Shown here: piece by piece, positions 13,878 through 21,687 of the stretch | Layout of the letters: the number at the start of each line of letters is the position of its first letter | How positions within the stretch are numbered: the first letter of the stretch is position 1 | NCBI GenBank assembly: GCA_017882605.1 | Contig: JADGPE010000012.1 | Span: forward strand, 1-38,692 | Direction of reading: 5' to 3' | Length of the DNA stretch: 38,692 bases | From: Thermoleophilia bacterium | GTDB taxonomy: Bacteria > Actinomycetota > Thermoleophilia > Gaiellales > Gaiellaceae | Translations under genes and position numbers: made by a program | The notes under the pieces: model-generated | Told to the model about the DNA's origin: nothing | What the model saw: the letters and a program-made list of their open reading frames with translations, nothing else | Database searches by the model: none

Positions 13878-14855
13878 CTACGGGGTCACGCGGTAGATCA
13901 CGCCGCCTTGGTCGCCGGTGTAGAGGTTGCCGCCGGCAGTGCCGAGTGCGAGCACGGATGCGGCGTAGCGAGTCAGAAACGGCGTCGGCTTGCCGCCGCT
14001 CAACGGCATCGACACGACCTCCGGCCCGGTGCCCGTCCCACCGTAGAGCGCGACGTAGAGCCTGCCCTTCGCGAACGCGAGGCCCATCGGCGAGGCATGC
14101 GCCGGGAACTGGGCGAAGGGCTTGGCGTAGCTCGCGCAGGTGCTGGGTGTCGCAGGGCACGACGGATACCCGTAGTCGGCGCCCTGCTTGATCGCGATCA
14201 GGTAGTCGGCCGGGCGTTTCGGGCCGAGATCGTCCTGGTTGAGATCTGAGACGAGCGGCATCGTCCAGCCGGGTGGGAACAACGGTTGCCACGGTTGGCG
14301 GATGCCGGTTGCGATGACCGTGATCGCTCCGGAGGCCGGATCGACCGTGAGAAAGGTGTTGGCGTAGGTGGGGCTCGACGTCTCGAGGTTCGCCCCGACG
14401 TAGACCAATCCGTCGGGTCCCACCGCCAGGCCGTTGAACGTGCCGAATCCCTCGGGTGCGCTGGCGACGACGCGCGTTGCCTGGAATCGCGTGCCGTCCC
14501 AACGGCTCCAGGCGAGGATTGCCTTGCCGGCACTCAGGTAGAGCGTTCCCTCCGCAGAGGCGAGGCCGGACACATGCGCCGGCGAGCCGGGCACCCTGAT
14601 CGCCTTGCCGCCGCCCAGCAGATACACGCCGCCGCGGACGTTCTCGTGTTGTTCGTCGCCGTAACCGGAGACGAAGAGGCGCCCGGCGGCGACGGCGAAT
14701 GCCGTCGGAGTGGGCACGCCGCGCGCGACGACGGTCACGACCTTCCCTCCGGGTGCCTGTGGGGGTAAAGGCCGAGCCTTCGCTGCCGTCGCCCCCGAGA
14801 CCAGCAGGGCTCCGGCGGCGACCGCCATCAGGATCTTCAGCATGAAACGCGCCAT
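13878..14855 (-). CDS. Secreted beta-propeller, PQQ sugar dehydrogenase/ScyD-like
   Basis: The 325-residue product has a signal peptide (LKILMAVAAGALLVSGATAA). A repeat-rich mature domain follows with propeller blades such as FAVAAGRLFVSGYGDE, GLAVGPDGLVYVGANLE and MGLAFAKGRLYVALYGG. Its DLGPKRPADYLIAIKQGADYGYP segment resembles the region N-terminal to the PQQ/substrate site of soluble glucose/sorbosone dehydrogenases. Catalytic residues cannot be confirmed, so it may be a non-enzymatic ScyD/ScyE-type propeller. It acts outside the membrane. It is the first gene of a four-gene minus-strand set. A TAGGGT box ends 11 bases before ATG 14855, implying a very short leader. Confidence 0.75.
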   Translation of the reverse strand: MARFMLKILMAVAAGALLVSGATAAKARPLPPQAPGGKVVTVVARGVPTPTAFAVAAGRLFVSGYGDEQHENVRGGVYLLGGGKAIRVPGSPAHVSGLASAEGTLYLSAGKAILAWSRWDGTRFQATRVVASAPEGFGTFNGLAVGPDGLVYVGANLETSSPTYANTFLTVDPASGAITVIATGIRQPWQPLFPPGWTMPLVSDLNQDDLGPKRPADYLIAIKQGADYGYPSCPATPSTCASYAKPFAQFPAHASPMGLAFAKGRLYVALYGGTGTGPEVVSMPLSGGKPTPFLTRYAASVLALGTAGGNLYTGDQGGVIYRVTP

Positions 14856-14972
14856 GCGCGGTAGTGACCCTAGTGAATCGAAGGCACGATCCGTGGGTCA
14901 AGGCTCAAGAGCCGCGCCGGCGGCGCCGATAGCCTCCGCAGACGCCAACGAGAAGCATGGGGGCTCGAACGA

Positions 14973-15650
14973 ATGAAGCGGATCGGTGCGAAGCAGACCA
15001 CGGCATTCCTCGGCGCGCTCGCGGCGGCGTTGCTGCTTGCAGGTGCGGCGGTGGCCGACAAGGAGCAGATCCATCTGACCGCTGCGGGACAAAAGGCGGC
15101 GCGCGCAGCCGTGATGCAGCGCGCCGACCTTGGCGGTGCGACCGGCTGGACCGGCGGGGCGAAGAAGCCCGACCTGTCGGCGGGGACAGGCTGTGCGAAC
15201 TTCCAGCCCAAGCAGTCCGACCTCGTGCTGATCGGGGCAGCCGAGACCGTCTTCAAGCATCCAGGGGTGGAGTTCGACAGCGAGGCGCAGGTGCTCCAGA
15301 CCGCGGACATGGTGCGCCTCGACTGGCGGCGAACCGTCCTTGCGCCACAGGTCCTGCCTTGTCTGCGCAGCAATCTCAAGCAGCATCTCTCGGCGTCCGA
15401 GCGACTCGTGTCGCTTGGACGCATTGCCTTCCCGTCGATCGCCACCTACACGCGTGCCTACCGGACGACGGTCGACGTCACATCGGCGTCAGGAACGACC
15501 CGGGTTTTCGTCGATCTCGTGCTCCTCGGTCGAGGCAGTACCGAGATCACGTTGACGACGACGGCGCCGATGGCTGCAGAGTCTGCGGTTCGTGGAGCCG
15601 AGTTGCGGCTCGCGCGCATCCTCGTGTCGCGCGTGACCGTGACCATCTAG
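14973..15650 (+). CDS. Secreted protein of unknown function
   Basis: The 225-residue product has a signal peptide (QTTAFLGALAAALLLAGAAV, cleavage near AVADKE). The mature part starts with a helical LTAAGQKAARAAVMQRADLG. Two cysteines (GTGCANF and LPCLRSN) could pair. A beta-rich C-terminal half follows (YRTTVDVTSASGTTRVFVDL, then RGSTEITLTTTAP). The overall pattern resembles PknH-like/sensor-type extracellular domains, but I cannot name a family. A GGGGGC lies about 11 bases before ATG 14973. It is divergent from the propeller gene and convergent with the minus-strand genes at 15647-16153. Confidence 0.7.
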   Translation: MKRIGAKQTTAFLGALAAALLLAGAAVADKEQIHLTAAGQKAARAAVMQRADLGGATGWTGGAKKPDLSAGTGCANFQPKQSDLVLIGAAETVFKHPGVEFDSEAQVLQTADMVRLDWRRTVLAPQVLPCLRSNLKQHLSASERLVSLGRIAFPSIATYTRAYRTTVDVTSASGTTRVFVDLVLLGRGSTEITLTTTAPMAAESAVRGAELRLARILVSRVTVTI

Positions 15651-15739
15651 GAGCTGAAGATGGAGATCAACTTCCCGACCTCGTGCTGAGCGACCGACGA
15701 GTGGCGCATCGGCCCGGATGGGTCGATGCTGTAGCTCAT
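15647..15739 (-). CDS. Possible 30-residue small protein
   Basis: An ATG-started minus-strand frame 6 bases after the receiver gene's stop encodes MSYSIDPSGPMRHSSVAQHE and ten more residues, ending at TAG. A CGGAG lies about 10 bases upstream, within the end of the receiver gene. Its stop overlaps the 3' end of the convergent gene. It may be a real co-transcribed small protein or chance; nothing in it is recognisable. Confidence 0.25.
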   Translation of the reverse strand: MSYSIDPSGPMRHSSVAQHEVGKLISIFSS

Positions 15740-15745
15740 GCGGTG

Positions 15746-16153
15746 CTACTCCGGGTCGGGGACGCGGCTCACGTAGTTCGCGTGCAGCACGTGTAGCGCC
15801 TCCGCAAGATCCGGGGACATGAGCGCGTGCTTGTGCAGGAAGCCTGACGCCCCGGCGGCGTCGGCGCGGGCAACGTCGTCGTACTCGTCGGAGCCGGTGT
15901 AGATGACCACGTGCTGGGCGGCGTCGCGTGCATGGATCGCGCGCGTTGCGTCGATCCCGTCGAGGCCTGGCATGCCGATGTCCATCAACACGATGTCGGG
16001 CGCATGCTCTTCGCACAGCCGAACCGCTTCGTTGCCGTCCGACGCGCGACCGACGAGGATGAAGCGTCCATCCTTGTCGAGGATGCTCTCGACGAGCCCG
16101 GCAAGCTGCGCGTCGTCTTCGGCGATCAGGATGCGGAGCGGAACTTCGGTCAC
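15746..16153 (-). CDS. Single-domain response regulator (receiver only)
   Basis: The 135-residue CheY-like receiver has an acidic pocket EDD (12-14), phospho-acceptor Asp58 in VLMDIGMPG, Thr86 in VVIYTGSDE and Lys108 in GFLHKHAL. There is no output domain and no histidine kinase nearby, so it is an orphan that must signal through a partner. The start is GTG 16153. Immediately upstream is a GGCAGG-gag-CCTGCC inverted repeat (16154-16168), which would fold at the 5' end of the mRNA or bind a regulator. It is divergent from the dipeptidase, 39 bases apart. Confidence 0.88.
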   Translation of the reverse strand: MTEVPLRILIAEDDAQLAGLVESILDKDGRFILVGRASDGNEAVRLCEEHAPDIVLMDIGMPGLDGIDATRAIHARDAAQHVVIYTGSDEYDDVARADAAGASGFLHKHALMSPDLAEALHVLHANYVSRVPDPE

Positions 16154-16168
16154 GGCAGGGAGCCTGCC
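16154..16168. promoter_or_regulatory. Inverted repeat abutting the receiver start codon
   Basis: GGCAGG and CCTGCC are perfect 6-bp arms with a GAG loop, touching GTG 16153 of the receiver gene. As RNA it would sequester the start region; as DNA it would overlap the divergent promoter zone. Function is inference. Confidence 0.4.
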
Positions 16169-16180
16169 ATAGGCGGCCCG

Positions 16181-16186
16181 TAGGAT
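16181..16186 (+). promoter_or_regulatory. TAGGAT -10 box of a leaderless gene (dipeptidase)
   Basis: TAGGAT ends six bases before GTG 16193, and no ribosome site exists between. Transcription should start at or next to the GTG. The same box and spacing occur upstream of six other genes in the window. Confidence 0.6.
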
Positions 16187-16192
16187 GCGTCA

Positions 16193-17158
16193 GTGATCAT
16201 CGACGGCCACAATGACCTCGTCCTGCACTGCTGGCGAGGTGAGCCGACCGAGCACCTCGACCTGAGCACCGCGGAAGCAGCCGGCTTTGCAGGCGGCTTT
16301 TTCGCGTTGTATGTCCCGTCGCCGCCCACGCCGGACCCGACAGAGATCCCCTATGCCGTGCCGCTGCCCGCTCCGATTCCGCACGAGGAGGCAGCCCGGA
16401 TCGCCGAGGAGCTCTTCGCTGCGCTGTGCGCGCTACCGGTCGCTCGCGCCACGTCCGCCGATGACTTTCGCAGCGGGCAGGTGACGGCGATCGTGCACAT
16501 GGAAGGTGCGGAGCCGATCGCGCCGGATCTGTCGAATCTCGAAAACTGGTACGGACGAGGGCTGCGCTCGATCGGGCTCGTCTGGTCGAGGCCGAACGAC
16601 TTCGCAGAGGGGGTGCCGTTCCGTTTCCCGGCGTCGCCCGACACGGGTGATGGCCTCACCGCTGCAGGAAGCGAGCTGGTGCGAGCGTGCAACCGGCTCG
16701 GGATCCTGGTGGACGTGTCCCACCTCAACGAGGCCGGCTTCTGGGACGTGGCGGCCGCCTCCGACGCCCCGCTCGTCGCGACGCACTCGAATGCACATGC
16801 GCTCTGTGCGGCCTCGCGCAACCTCCTCGACGCACAGCTCGACGCAATCCGAGACTCGGGCGGCATCGTCGGGGTCAACTTCGCGGTCACCTTCCTGCGG
16901 GAAGACGGTTCGCTCGTGCCCGACACCCCGATCACCGAGATCGTGCGCCACGTCGACTATCTCGTCGAACGCATGGGCGTCGACCATGTCGCATTCGGCT
17001 CGGACTTCGACGGGGCGGTCGTGCCGGTCGAGCTGGGAGGCGCGTCCGGGCTGCCCAGGCTGGTCGACGCCCTGCGCGCTGCGGGCTACGACGACGGAGC
17101 GGTCGCCAAGATCACACATGACAACTGGCTGCGGGTCTTGCGCGCCACGTGGCACTGA
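16193..17158 (+). CDS. Membrane dipeptidase-type M19 metallopeptidase
   Basis: The 321-residue TIM-barrel amidohydrolase opens with VIIDGHNDLVLH (His6 and Asp8 bind zinc). The bridging Glu104 is in VHMEGAEPI, and later ligands are in DVSHLNEAGFWDV and VATHSNAHAL. GSDFDGAVVP closes the site. M19 enzymes cleave dipeptides, including D-amino-acid and dehydro-dipeptides. There is no signal peptide, so it is cytoplasmic despite the family name. It starts at GTG 16193, leaderless. It stands alone; a GGTGTCAGACACC repeat follows its stop. Confidence 0.9.
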   Translation: MIIDGHNDLVLHCWRGEPTEHLDLSTAEAAGFAGGFFALYVPSPPTPDPTEIPYAVPLPAPIPHEEAARIAEELFAALCALPVARATSADDFRSGQVTAIVHMEGAEPIAPDLSNLENWYGRGLRSIGLVWSRPNDFAEGVPFRFPASPDTGDGLTAAGSELVRACNRLGILVDVSHLNEAGFWDVAAASDAPLVATHSNAHALCAASRNLLDAQLDAIRDSGGIVGVNFAVTFLREDGSLVPDTPITEIVRHVDYLVERMGVDHVAFGSDFDGAVVPVELGGASGLPRLVDALRAAGYDDGAVAKITHDNWLRVLRATWH

Positions 17159-17166
17159 TCCGAACG

Positions 17167-17179
17167 GGTGTCAGACACC
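17167..17179. repeat. GGTGTCAGACACC palindrome, single copy
   Basis: A perfect match to the second unit of 11697-11725, in the 27-base gap between convergent genes (stops at 17158 and 17186). As RNA it would make a small hairpin from either side. Confidence 0.8.
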
Positions 17180-17185
17180 GCTGGG

Positions 17186-17632
17186 TCAAAGAGCTCTGCG
17201 CGCGAAGAAGCCGCGAGCCCGCAGGCGCAGGACGAGCACGCCGTCCTGGTTGAACACCTCGTTCGTGGTGAAGACGGTTCCGCGCCGCGGGTCCTTCGAC
17301 GAAGGCTGCACGTCGGTCACGGTCGAGCGGCCGGTGAGCGTGTCGCCGGGACGAACGGGCGCGGTCCAGCGGATCTCGTCGACCCCCGGGGAGCCCAGCG
17401 ATGCCGAGTCGAGCAGTACGGCACGAACGAACATCCCCATGAAGAGCGCCGTCGTGTGCCAGCCGCTCGCGATCAGCCCGCCGAACGGCGACCGTCTCCC
17501 GGCCTCCGCATCGACGTGGAACGGCTGCGGATCGAAGCGCAGCGCGAACTCGACGATCTCCTCCTCGGAGACCGTGACGGGCCCGACCTCGATGACGTCG
17601 CCGACGTGGAAGTCCTCCCAGTGCCGCACCAC
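17186..17632 (-). CDS. MaoC-family hotdog dehydratase
   Basis: The 148-residue hotdog-fold protein has an N-terminal HWEDFHVGDVIEVGPVTVSE, then FALRFDPQPFHVDAEAGRRS, the R-specific hydratase pattern with the catalytic Asp and His (D-x-x-P-x-H). FGGLIASGWHTTALFMG matches the MaoC motif. It probably hydrates 2-enoyl-CoA or is a related thioester enzyme. The start is GTG 17632 (or GTG 17629). It is divergent from the aldo/keto reductase and shares a palindromic promoter. The C-terminus is beta-rich, as usual. Confidence 0.87.
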   Translation of the reverse strand: MVRHWEDFHVGDVIEVGPVTVSEEEIVEFALRFDPQPFHVDAEAGRRSPFGGLIASGWHTTALFMGMFVRAVLLDSASLGSPGVDEIRWTAPVRPGDTLTGRSTVTDVQPSSKDPRRGTVFTTNEVFNQDGVLVLRLRARGFFARRAL

Positions 17633-17637
17633 CCGGC

Positions 17638-17653
17638 ACGCTATCGATAGCGT
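17638..17653. promoter_or_regulatory. 16-bp palindrome with divergent -10 boxes
   Basis: ACGCTATCGATAGCGT is a perfect inverted repeat in the 27-base gap between two divergent genes. Each arm carries TAGCGT. On the plus strand TAGCGT (17648-17653) ends six bases before ATG 17660. On the minus strand the mirror TAGCGT ends five or eight bases before the alternative GTGs. It therefore looks like a symmetrical, leaderless, bidirectional -10, possibly also an operator. Confidence 0.55.
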
Positions 17654-17659
17654 CGAGGC

Positions 17660-18553
17660 ATGCGCACGCGGAAGCTCGGCCCGTTGACCGTCAGCGTTGT
17701 GGGCCTCGGATGCAACAACTTCGGCGGCCGCATCGACGAGCCCGCAACGCGCGCCGTCGTCGACGCGGCGATCGAAGTGGGGGCCACCTTCTTCGACACC
17801 GCCGACATCTACGGCAATCACGGTGGCAGCGAAGCGGTGCTGGGGCGGCTGCTGCAGGGCCGTCGGGACGAGATCGTCCTGGCCACGAAGTTCGGCAAGG
17901 AGATGGGGGACGGGGCGCAGCGTCGCGGGTCGCGCGCCTACGTCCGCGCGGCTCTCGATGCGTCCCTGGAGCGCCTCCAGACCGGTGTCGTGGATCTCTA
18001 CCAGCACCACGAGGAAGATCCGGGCACGCCGCTCGAGGAGACGATCGGAGCGCTCGAGGAGCTCGTCGCGGAAGGAAAGATCCGCGCCTACGGCACCTCG
18101 AACTATCGTGCCGAGACGCTCGAACGCGTCAAAGCGGTCGCCTCGGATGCGTACGTCTCCGAACAGAGCGAGTACTCGTGGCTGCGGCGAGACGTCGAGG
18201 CGGACGTGCTCCCCGTCTGCGAGCGCCTCGGGCTCGGATTCATCCCGTACTTCCCGCTCGCGAGCGGCCTGCTCACAGGCAAGGTCTCGCGCGAAGCTCC
18301 GCCCGCGCCGGGGACGCGCCTCCACGGGCGGCGAATCGACGACGACGACCTCGACCGGGTCGACCGCCTGCGCGCGTGGGCCGAGGCGCACGGCAGCTCG
18401 CTGCTCGACGTCGCCGTCGGTGGGCTCGCTGCGGTGTCACCGGTCGTCTCGGTGATCGCCGGCGCGACCAGTCCCGAGCAGGTGCGCGCGAACGCCGCGG
18501 CCGGCGCCTGGGTGCCGTCGGACGCGGAGCTCGCCGAGCTGAAGACCCTCTGA
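17660..18553 (+). CDS. Aldo/keto reductase
   Basis: The 297-residue NADPH-dependent oxidoreductase has the AKR (alpha/beta)8 motifs: GATFFDTADIYGNHGGSE with Asp46 and Tyr51, LATKFG with Lys77, and DLYQHHEED with the catalytic His116. The C-terminal cofactor segment SVIAGATSPEQVRANA holds the Arg that binds the NADP phosphate. It reduces an aldehyde or ketone; the substrate is unknown. ATG 17660 follows a TAGCGT box by six bases. It ends 7 bases from the convergent aldehyde dehydrogenase stop. Confidence 0.9.
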   Translation: MRTRKLGPLTVSVVGLGCNNFGGRIDEPATRAVVDAAIEVGATFFDTADIYGNHGGSEAVLGRLLQGRRDEIVLATKFGKEMGDGAQRRGSRAYVRAALDASLERLQTGVVDLYQHHEEDPGTPLEETIGALEELVAEGKIRAYGTSNYRAETLERVKAVASDAYVSEQSEYSWLRRDVEADVLPVCERLGLGFIPYFPLASGLLTGKVSREAPPAPGTRLHGRRIDDDDLDRVDRLRAWAEAHGSSLLDVAVGGLAAVSPVVSVIAGATSPEQVRANAAAGAWVPSDAELAELKTL

Positions 18554-18560
18554 TCTCGGG

Positions 18561-19937
18561 CTAGCCGATCTTCATCGCCACGTGCTTGATCTGTGTGTAC
18601 TCCTCCATCGAGTAGATCGACATGTCCTTGCCGTAGCCGGAGGACTTGTAGCCGCCGTGCGGTAGCTCGGACGAGATCGGCACGAGGTGGTCGTTGACCC
18701 AGACCGTGCCGAACTGCAGCTTGCGCGCAGCGTTGAGCGCCCGACCCACGTCTCGTGTCCAGACCGACGCTGCGAGCCCGTAGCGGACGCCGTTCGCCCA
18801 TTCGATCGCCTGGTTGTCGTCGGCGAAGCGCTGCACCGTGATCACCGGGCCGAACACCTCGTTCTGGACGATCTCGTCGTCCTGAGAGACGTCCGTGACG
18901 ATCGTCGGCTTCACGAACCACCCCTTGCCGCCGTTCGTGCCTCCGCCCGTGAGCACGGTGGCGCCCTTGGCGCGATCGAGGAAGCCGAGGATCCGGTCCT
19001 GCTGGTCCTTGGTGATCACGGGGCCCATCTCGATGTCGTCACCGTCGGCCGGGTCTCCCATCTTGATCCCCTCGATCGCGGGGACGAGCGCCTCGAGCAA
19101 GGCGTCGTAGATCTTCGGGCCGGCGATGATGCGCGAGCCGGCGGTGCAGTCCTGGCCCGAGTTCCAGAAACCGGCGATCTTGATCCCTTCGGCGACCTGG
19201 GCCGGGTCGGCATCGTCGAAGACGACCATCGGTGCCTTGCCGCCGAGCTCGAGATGCACCCGCTTGAGCGTCTCCGATGCGTTGCGGGCGATCAGCTTGC
19301 CGGTCGCGATGTCGCCGGTCAGCGAGACGAGGCCGATGTCGGGATGGCTCACCAAACGCTCGCCGGTGGGGACGCCGTCGCCGGTCACGACCTGCAGCAC
19401 GCCCTTCGGGATCACGTCCTTCGCAAGCTCCATGAACCGCAGCAGCGACATCGGAGTTTGTTCGGACGGCTTGAGAATCTGCACGTTGCCGGCCGCGATC
19501 GCGGGGCCGAGCTTCCAGATCGCCATCATCAGGGGGTAGTTCCACGGGCAGATGCCGGCGACGATGCCGATCGGCTCGCGCCGGATCATCGAGGTGTAAC
19601 CCTTGATGTACTCGCCTGCAGACTTGCCTTCGAGGTTGCGCGCGGCCCCGGCGAAGAAGCGGAGGTTGTCGGCACAGAACGGCATCTCGTCGCGCGAGGC
19701 CATCAGAGGCTTGCCGACGTTGCGCGACTCGATCTGCGCGAGCTCCTCGGCGTTCTGCTCGATCACGTCGGCCAGCGCGAGCAGCAGCGCCGCCCGCTCG
19801 CCTGGTGTCGCGTCGAGCCACTCCGGAAGAGCTTGTTTCGCGGTTTCGACGACCTCGTCGACCTCGGCGGCCGTCATGTTCGGCACCGAGTCGATCGTCT
19901 CGGCGGTCGCGGGGTTGATCACATCCAGGGTTGCCAT
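18561..19937 (-). CDS. 4-aminobutyraldehyde (gamma-aminobutyraldehyde) dehydrogenase
   Basis: The 458-residue NAD-dependent aldehyde dehydrogenase has PWNYP (Asn133), nucleophile Cys264 in GQDCTAGS, general base Glu230 in HLELGGKAP, and cofactor motif GDIATG. The size, SRNVGKPL and FADDNQAIEWANGVRYGLAA match the aminobutyraldehyde/PatD-type group, which oxidises 4-aminobutanal to GABA. It is the last gene of the polyamine operon. ATG 19937 follows potC by ten bases with an AGGAGA ribosome site. Confidence 0.85.
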   Translation of the reverse strand: MATLDVINPATAETIDSVPNMTAAEVDEVVETAKQALPEWLDATPGERAALLLALADVIEQNAEELAQIESRNVGKPLMASRDEMPFCADNLRFFAGAARNLEGKSAGEYIKGYTSMIRREPIGIVAGICPWNYPLMMAIWKLGPAIAAGNVQILKPSEQTPMSLLRFMELAKDVIPKGVLQVVTGDGVPTGERLVSHPDIGLVSLTGDIATGKLIARNASETLKRVHLELGGKAPMVVFDDADPAQVAEGIKIAGFWNSGQDCTAGSRIIAGPKIYDALLEALVPAIEGIKMGDPADGDDIEMGPVITKDQQDRILGFLDRAKGATVLTGGGTNGGKGWFVKPTIVTDVSQDDEIVQNEVFGPVITVQRFADDNQAIEWANGVRYGLAASVWTRDVGRALNAARKLQFGTVWVNDHLVPISSELPHGGYKSSGYGKDMSIYSMEEYTQIKHVAMKIG

Positions 19938-19946
19938 GGGCTTCTC

Positions 19947-20747
19947 CTATTCCTCCGTGCGTAGGATCCCGCTCTCGCGGGTGAGTCGCTGCGCGAGAGC
20001 GACGGGGACGATGGTGACGGCCAGGATCAGGAAGACGACCACGTTCACCTGCGGCAGCGACTGACCGAGGCGGATCTGGCCGAAGATCCAGATGGGCAGC
20101 GTGTTCTGCGCGCCGGCGGTGAACGTCGTGACGATCACCTCGTCGAACGAGAGCGCGAATGCGAGCAGGCCGCCTGAGATCAGCGCTGTGGAGATGGTCG
20201 GAAAGGTGACGTGGCGGAACGTCTGCCAGCCGTCGGCGCCGAGATCCATCGACGCCTCGGTCAGCGAGCCGGGCACGCGGCGCAAGCGCGCGATCACGTT
20301 GTTGTAGACGACCACCACGCAGAAGGTGGCGTGCCCGATCACGATCGTCCACAACCCGAAGTTGATCTTCCAGAACGTGAAGTACGAGTTGAGTGCCATC
20401 CCGGTGATGATTCCCGGCAGCGCGATCGGGAGCACGAGCAGGAACGACACCGCCTCGCGTCCGAAGAAGCGGAAACGGTGCACCCCGAAGGCGGCAGCCG
20501 ACCCGAGGACGAGCGCGACCGCCGTCGAGAGCGCGCCGGCCTTCAGCGAGAGCCAGAGCGCCTGCTGCATGTCCGGATCGTGGATCGCCGGGGAGAACCA
20601 CTTGGTCGTCAGTCCCGGGATCGGCCAGCTCTCGACATTCGATCGGTTGAAGGCGTACAGGCAGATCAGCAGGATCGGGATGTAGAGAAACGCGAGCACG
20701 ACCGCGACCCAGACGCTGAGCGCGATGCGCGTGTTCCGGCTCTCCAT
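19947..20747 (-). CDS. potC: PotC-type ABC permease (spermidine/putrescine)
   Basis: The 266-residue product has six or so membrane helices: a basic N-terminus and VAVVLAFLYIPILLICLYAF, the conserved FNRSN motif typical of PotC, and ASMDLGADGWQTFRHVTFPT as the coupling (EAA-type) loop near the ATPase. It pairs with PotB. ATG 20747 is shared with the stop of a 5-codon mini-ORF (TGATG). It is cytoplasmic-membrane embedded and part of the putrescine importer. Confidence 0.92.
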   Translation of the reverse strand: MESRNTRIALSVWVAVVLAFLYIPILLICLYAFNRSNVESWPIPGLTTKWFSPAIHDPDMQQALWLSLKAGALSTAVALVLGSAAAFGVHRFRFFGREAVSFLLVLPIALPGIITGMALNSYFTFWKINFGLWTIVIGHATFCVVVVYNNVIARLRRVPGSLTEASMDLGADGWQTFRHVTFPTISTALISGGLLAFALSFDEVIVTTFTAGAQNTLPIWIFGQIRLGQSLPQVNVVVFLILAVTIVPVALAQRLTRESGILRTEE

Positions 20748-20764
20748 CAGAGCGGTTCCTTCAT
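20747..20764 (-). other. 5-codon mini-ORF bridging potB and potC
   Basis: potB ends in TGA whose A begins ATG AAG GAA CCG CTC TGA; that TGA's A begins potC's ATG. The peptide would be MKEPL. It contains the AAGGA-like ribosome site of potC, so the arrangement may be only a consequence of the spacing. Confidence 0.3.
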
Positions 20765-21687
20765 CAAAGCGCCTCGAACGCGCCGAGCCGGCGCGCGACC
20801 AGTAGGTAGGCGCCCATCACGAGCACCGGCACGACTGCGAACGCCGCCCCGAACGGCAGGTTGCCTGCGCCGTTCACCGAGTCGTAGACGACGTTGCCGA
20901 TGAACTGCGACGACGTGCCGCCCACGAGCACGGGCGTGATGTAGTCGCCGAGCGTCAGCGAGAAGGTGAAGATCGAGCCGGCGACGATCCCCGGCAGCGC
21001 CAGCGGCAGGATGACGCTTCGTAGTGTTCGTCCACTCTTCGCGCCGAGATCGCGTGAGGCCTCGATGTAGGAGTGGGGGATCCGCTCGAGGGCGGCGTAG
21101 ACCGGCAGGATCATGAACGGCAGCCAGATATACGAGAAGACGATCCACATGGCGGTGTTCGTGTAGGCGAGGTTGGCCGCCGGCAGGCCGAGCTTGCCCA
21201 GCGACCAGTTGAGCAGGCCGTCCGAGTTGAGGATCAACTGCCACGCATAGACCCGGGCGAGGTAGGAGGCCCAGAGCGGGAGCAGCACGAGGACGAAGAG
21301 CACGGCGCGCAGCCGGGGGCCTGCCAGTCGCGCCATGAAGTAAGCGAACGGGAACGCGATGATCGCGTCGGTGACGGTGACGGCCGCCGCAATCAGGATC
21401 GTTCGCACTGCCACGGTGTGGTACGCGGCGCCATGCCAGAGCTCTCGGAAGTTGTCGAGCGTCCAGCTATGAATCGTGAGCCCGGTGAACGAGTCGACCG
21501 TCCAGAGGGACGAGACGAACAGCGCGACCAGAGCCGCGACGTAAACCAGGACGAAGGCGAGGACGGGAGGCGAGAGGAGCGACGCCCCCTTGAGCCGCGG
21601 CCGGCGCCAGAGCGCGCCGCCTAGACGGCGGCGCGCTCCGGCCCGGTTGCCTCCTAGCCCTTGAGCGCGGTCCAGGCGCTCTGCCAC
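20764..21687 (-). CDS. potB: PotB-type ABC permease (spermidine/putrescine)
   Basis: The 307-residue product has about six membrane helices. After a charged N-terminus rich in Arg, a helix VLAFVLVYVAALVALFVSSL is followed by PotB hallmarks: SFTGLTIHSWTLDNFREL, LYTNTAM-like loop, EASRDLGAKSGRTLRSVILP as coupling loop, and VGGTSSQFIGNVVYDS. GTG 21687 is the only in-frame start, and it overlaps potD by 34 bases. A good TAGGAGG lies at the potD stop, but no start codon follows it at the right distance. The 11-bp hairpin at 21611-21637 lies inside the coding sequence by this start. Confidence 0.82.
   Translation of the reverse strand: MAERLDRAQGLGGNRAGARRRLGGALWRRPRLKGASLLSPPVLAFVLVYVAALVALFVSSLWTVDSFTGLTIHSWTLDNFRELWHGAAYHTVAVRTILIAAAVTVTDAIIAFPFAYFMARLAGPRLRAVLFVLVLLPLWASYLARVYAWQLILNSDGLLNWSLGKLGLPAANLAYTNTAMWIVFSYIWLPFMILPVYAALERIPHSYIEASRDLGAKSGRTLRSVILPLALPGIVAGSIFTFSLTLGDYITPVLVGGTSSQFIGNVVYDSVNGAGNLPFGAAFAVVPVLVMGAYLLVARRLGAFEAL
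21611..21637. promoter_or_regulatory. 11-bp GC-rich hairpin between potD and potB
   Basis: AGCGCGCCGCC and GGCGGCGCGCT pair perfectly around a TAGAC loop, just after the potD stop on the transcript. No U-run follows, so it is not a classic terminator. It may stabilise the potD mRNA or reduce permease expression relative to the binding protein. The ORF coding for potB would run through it. Confidence 0.55.
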
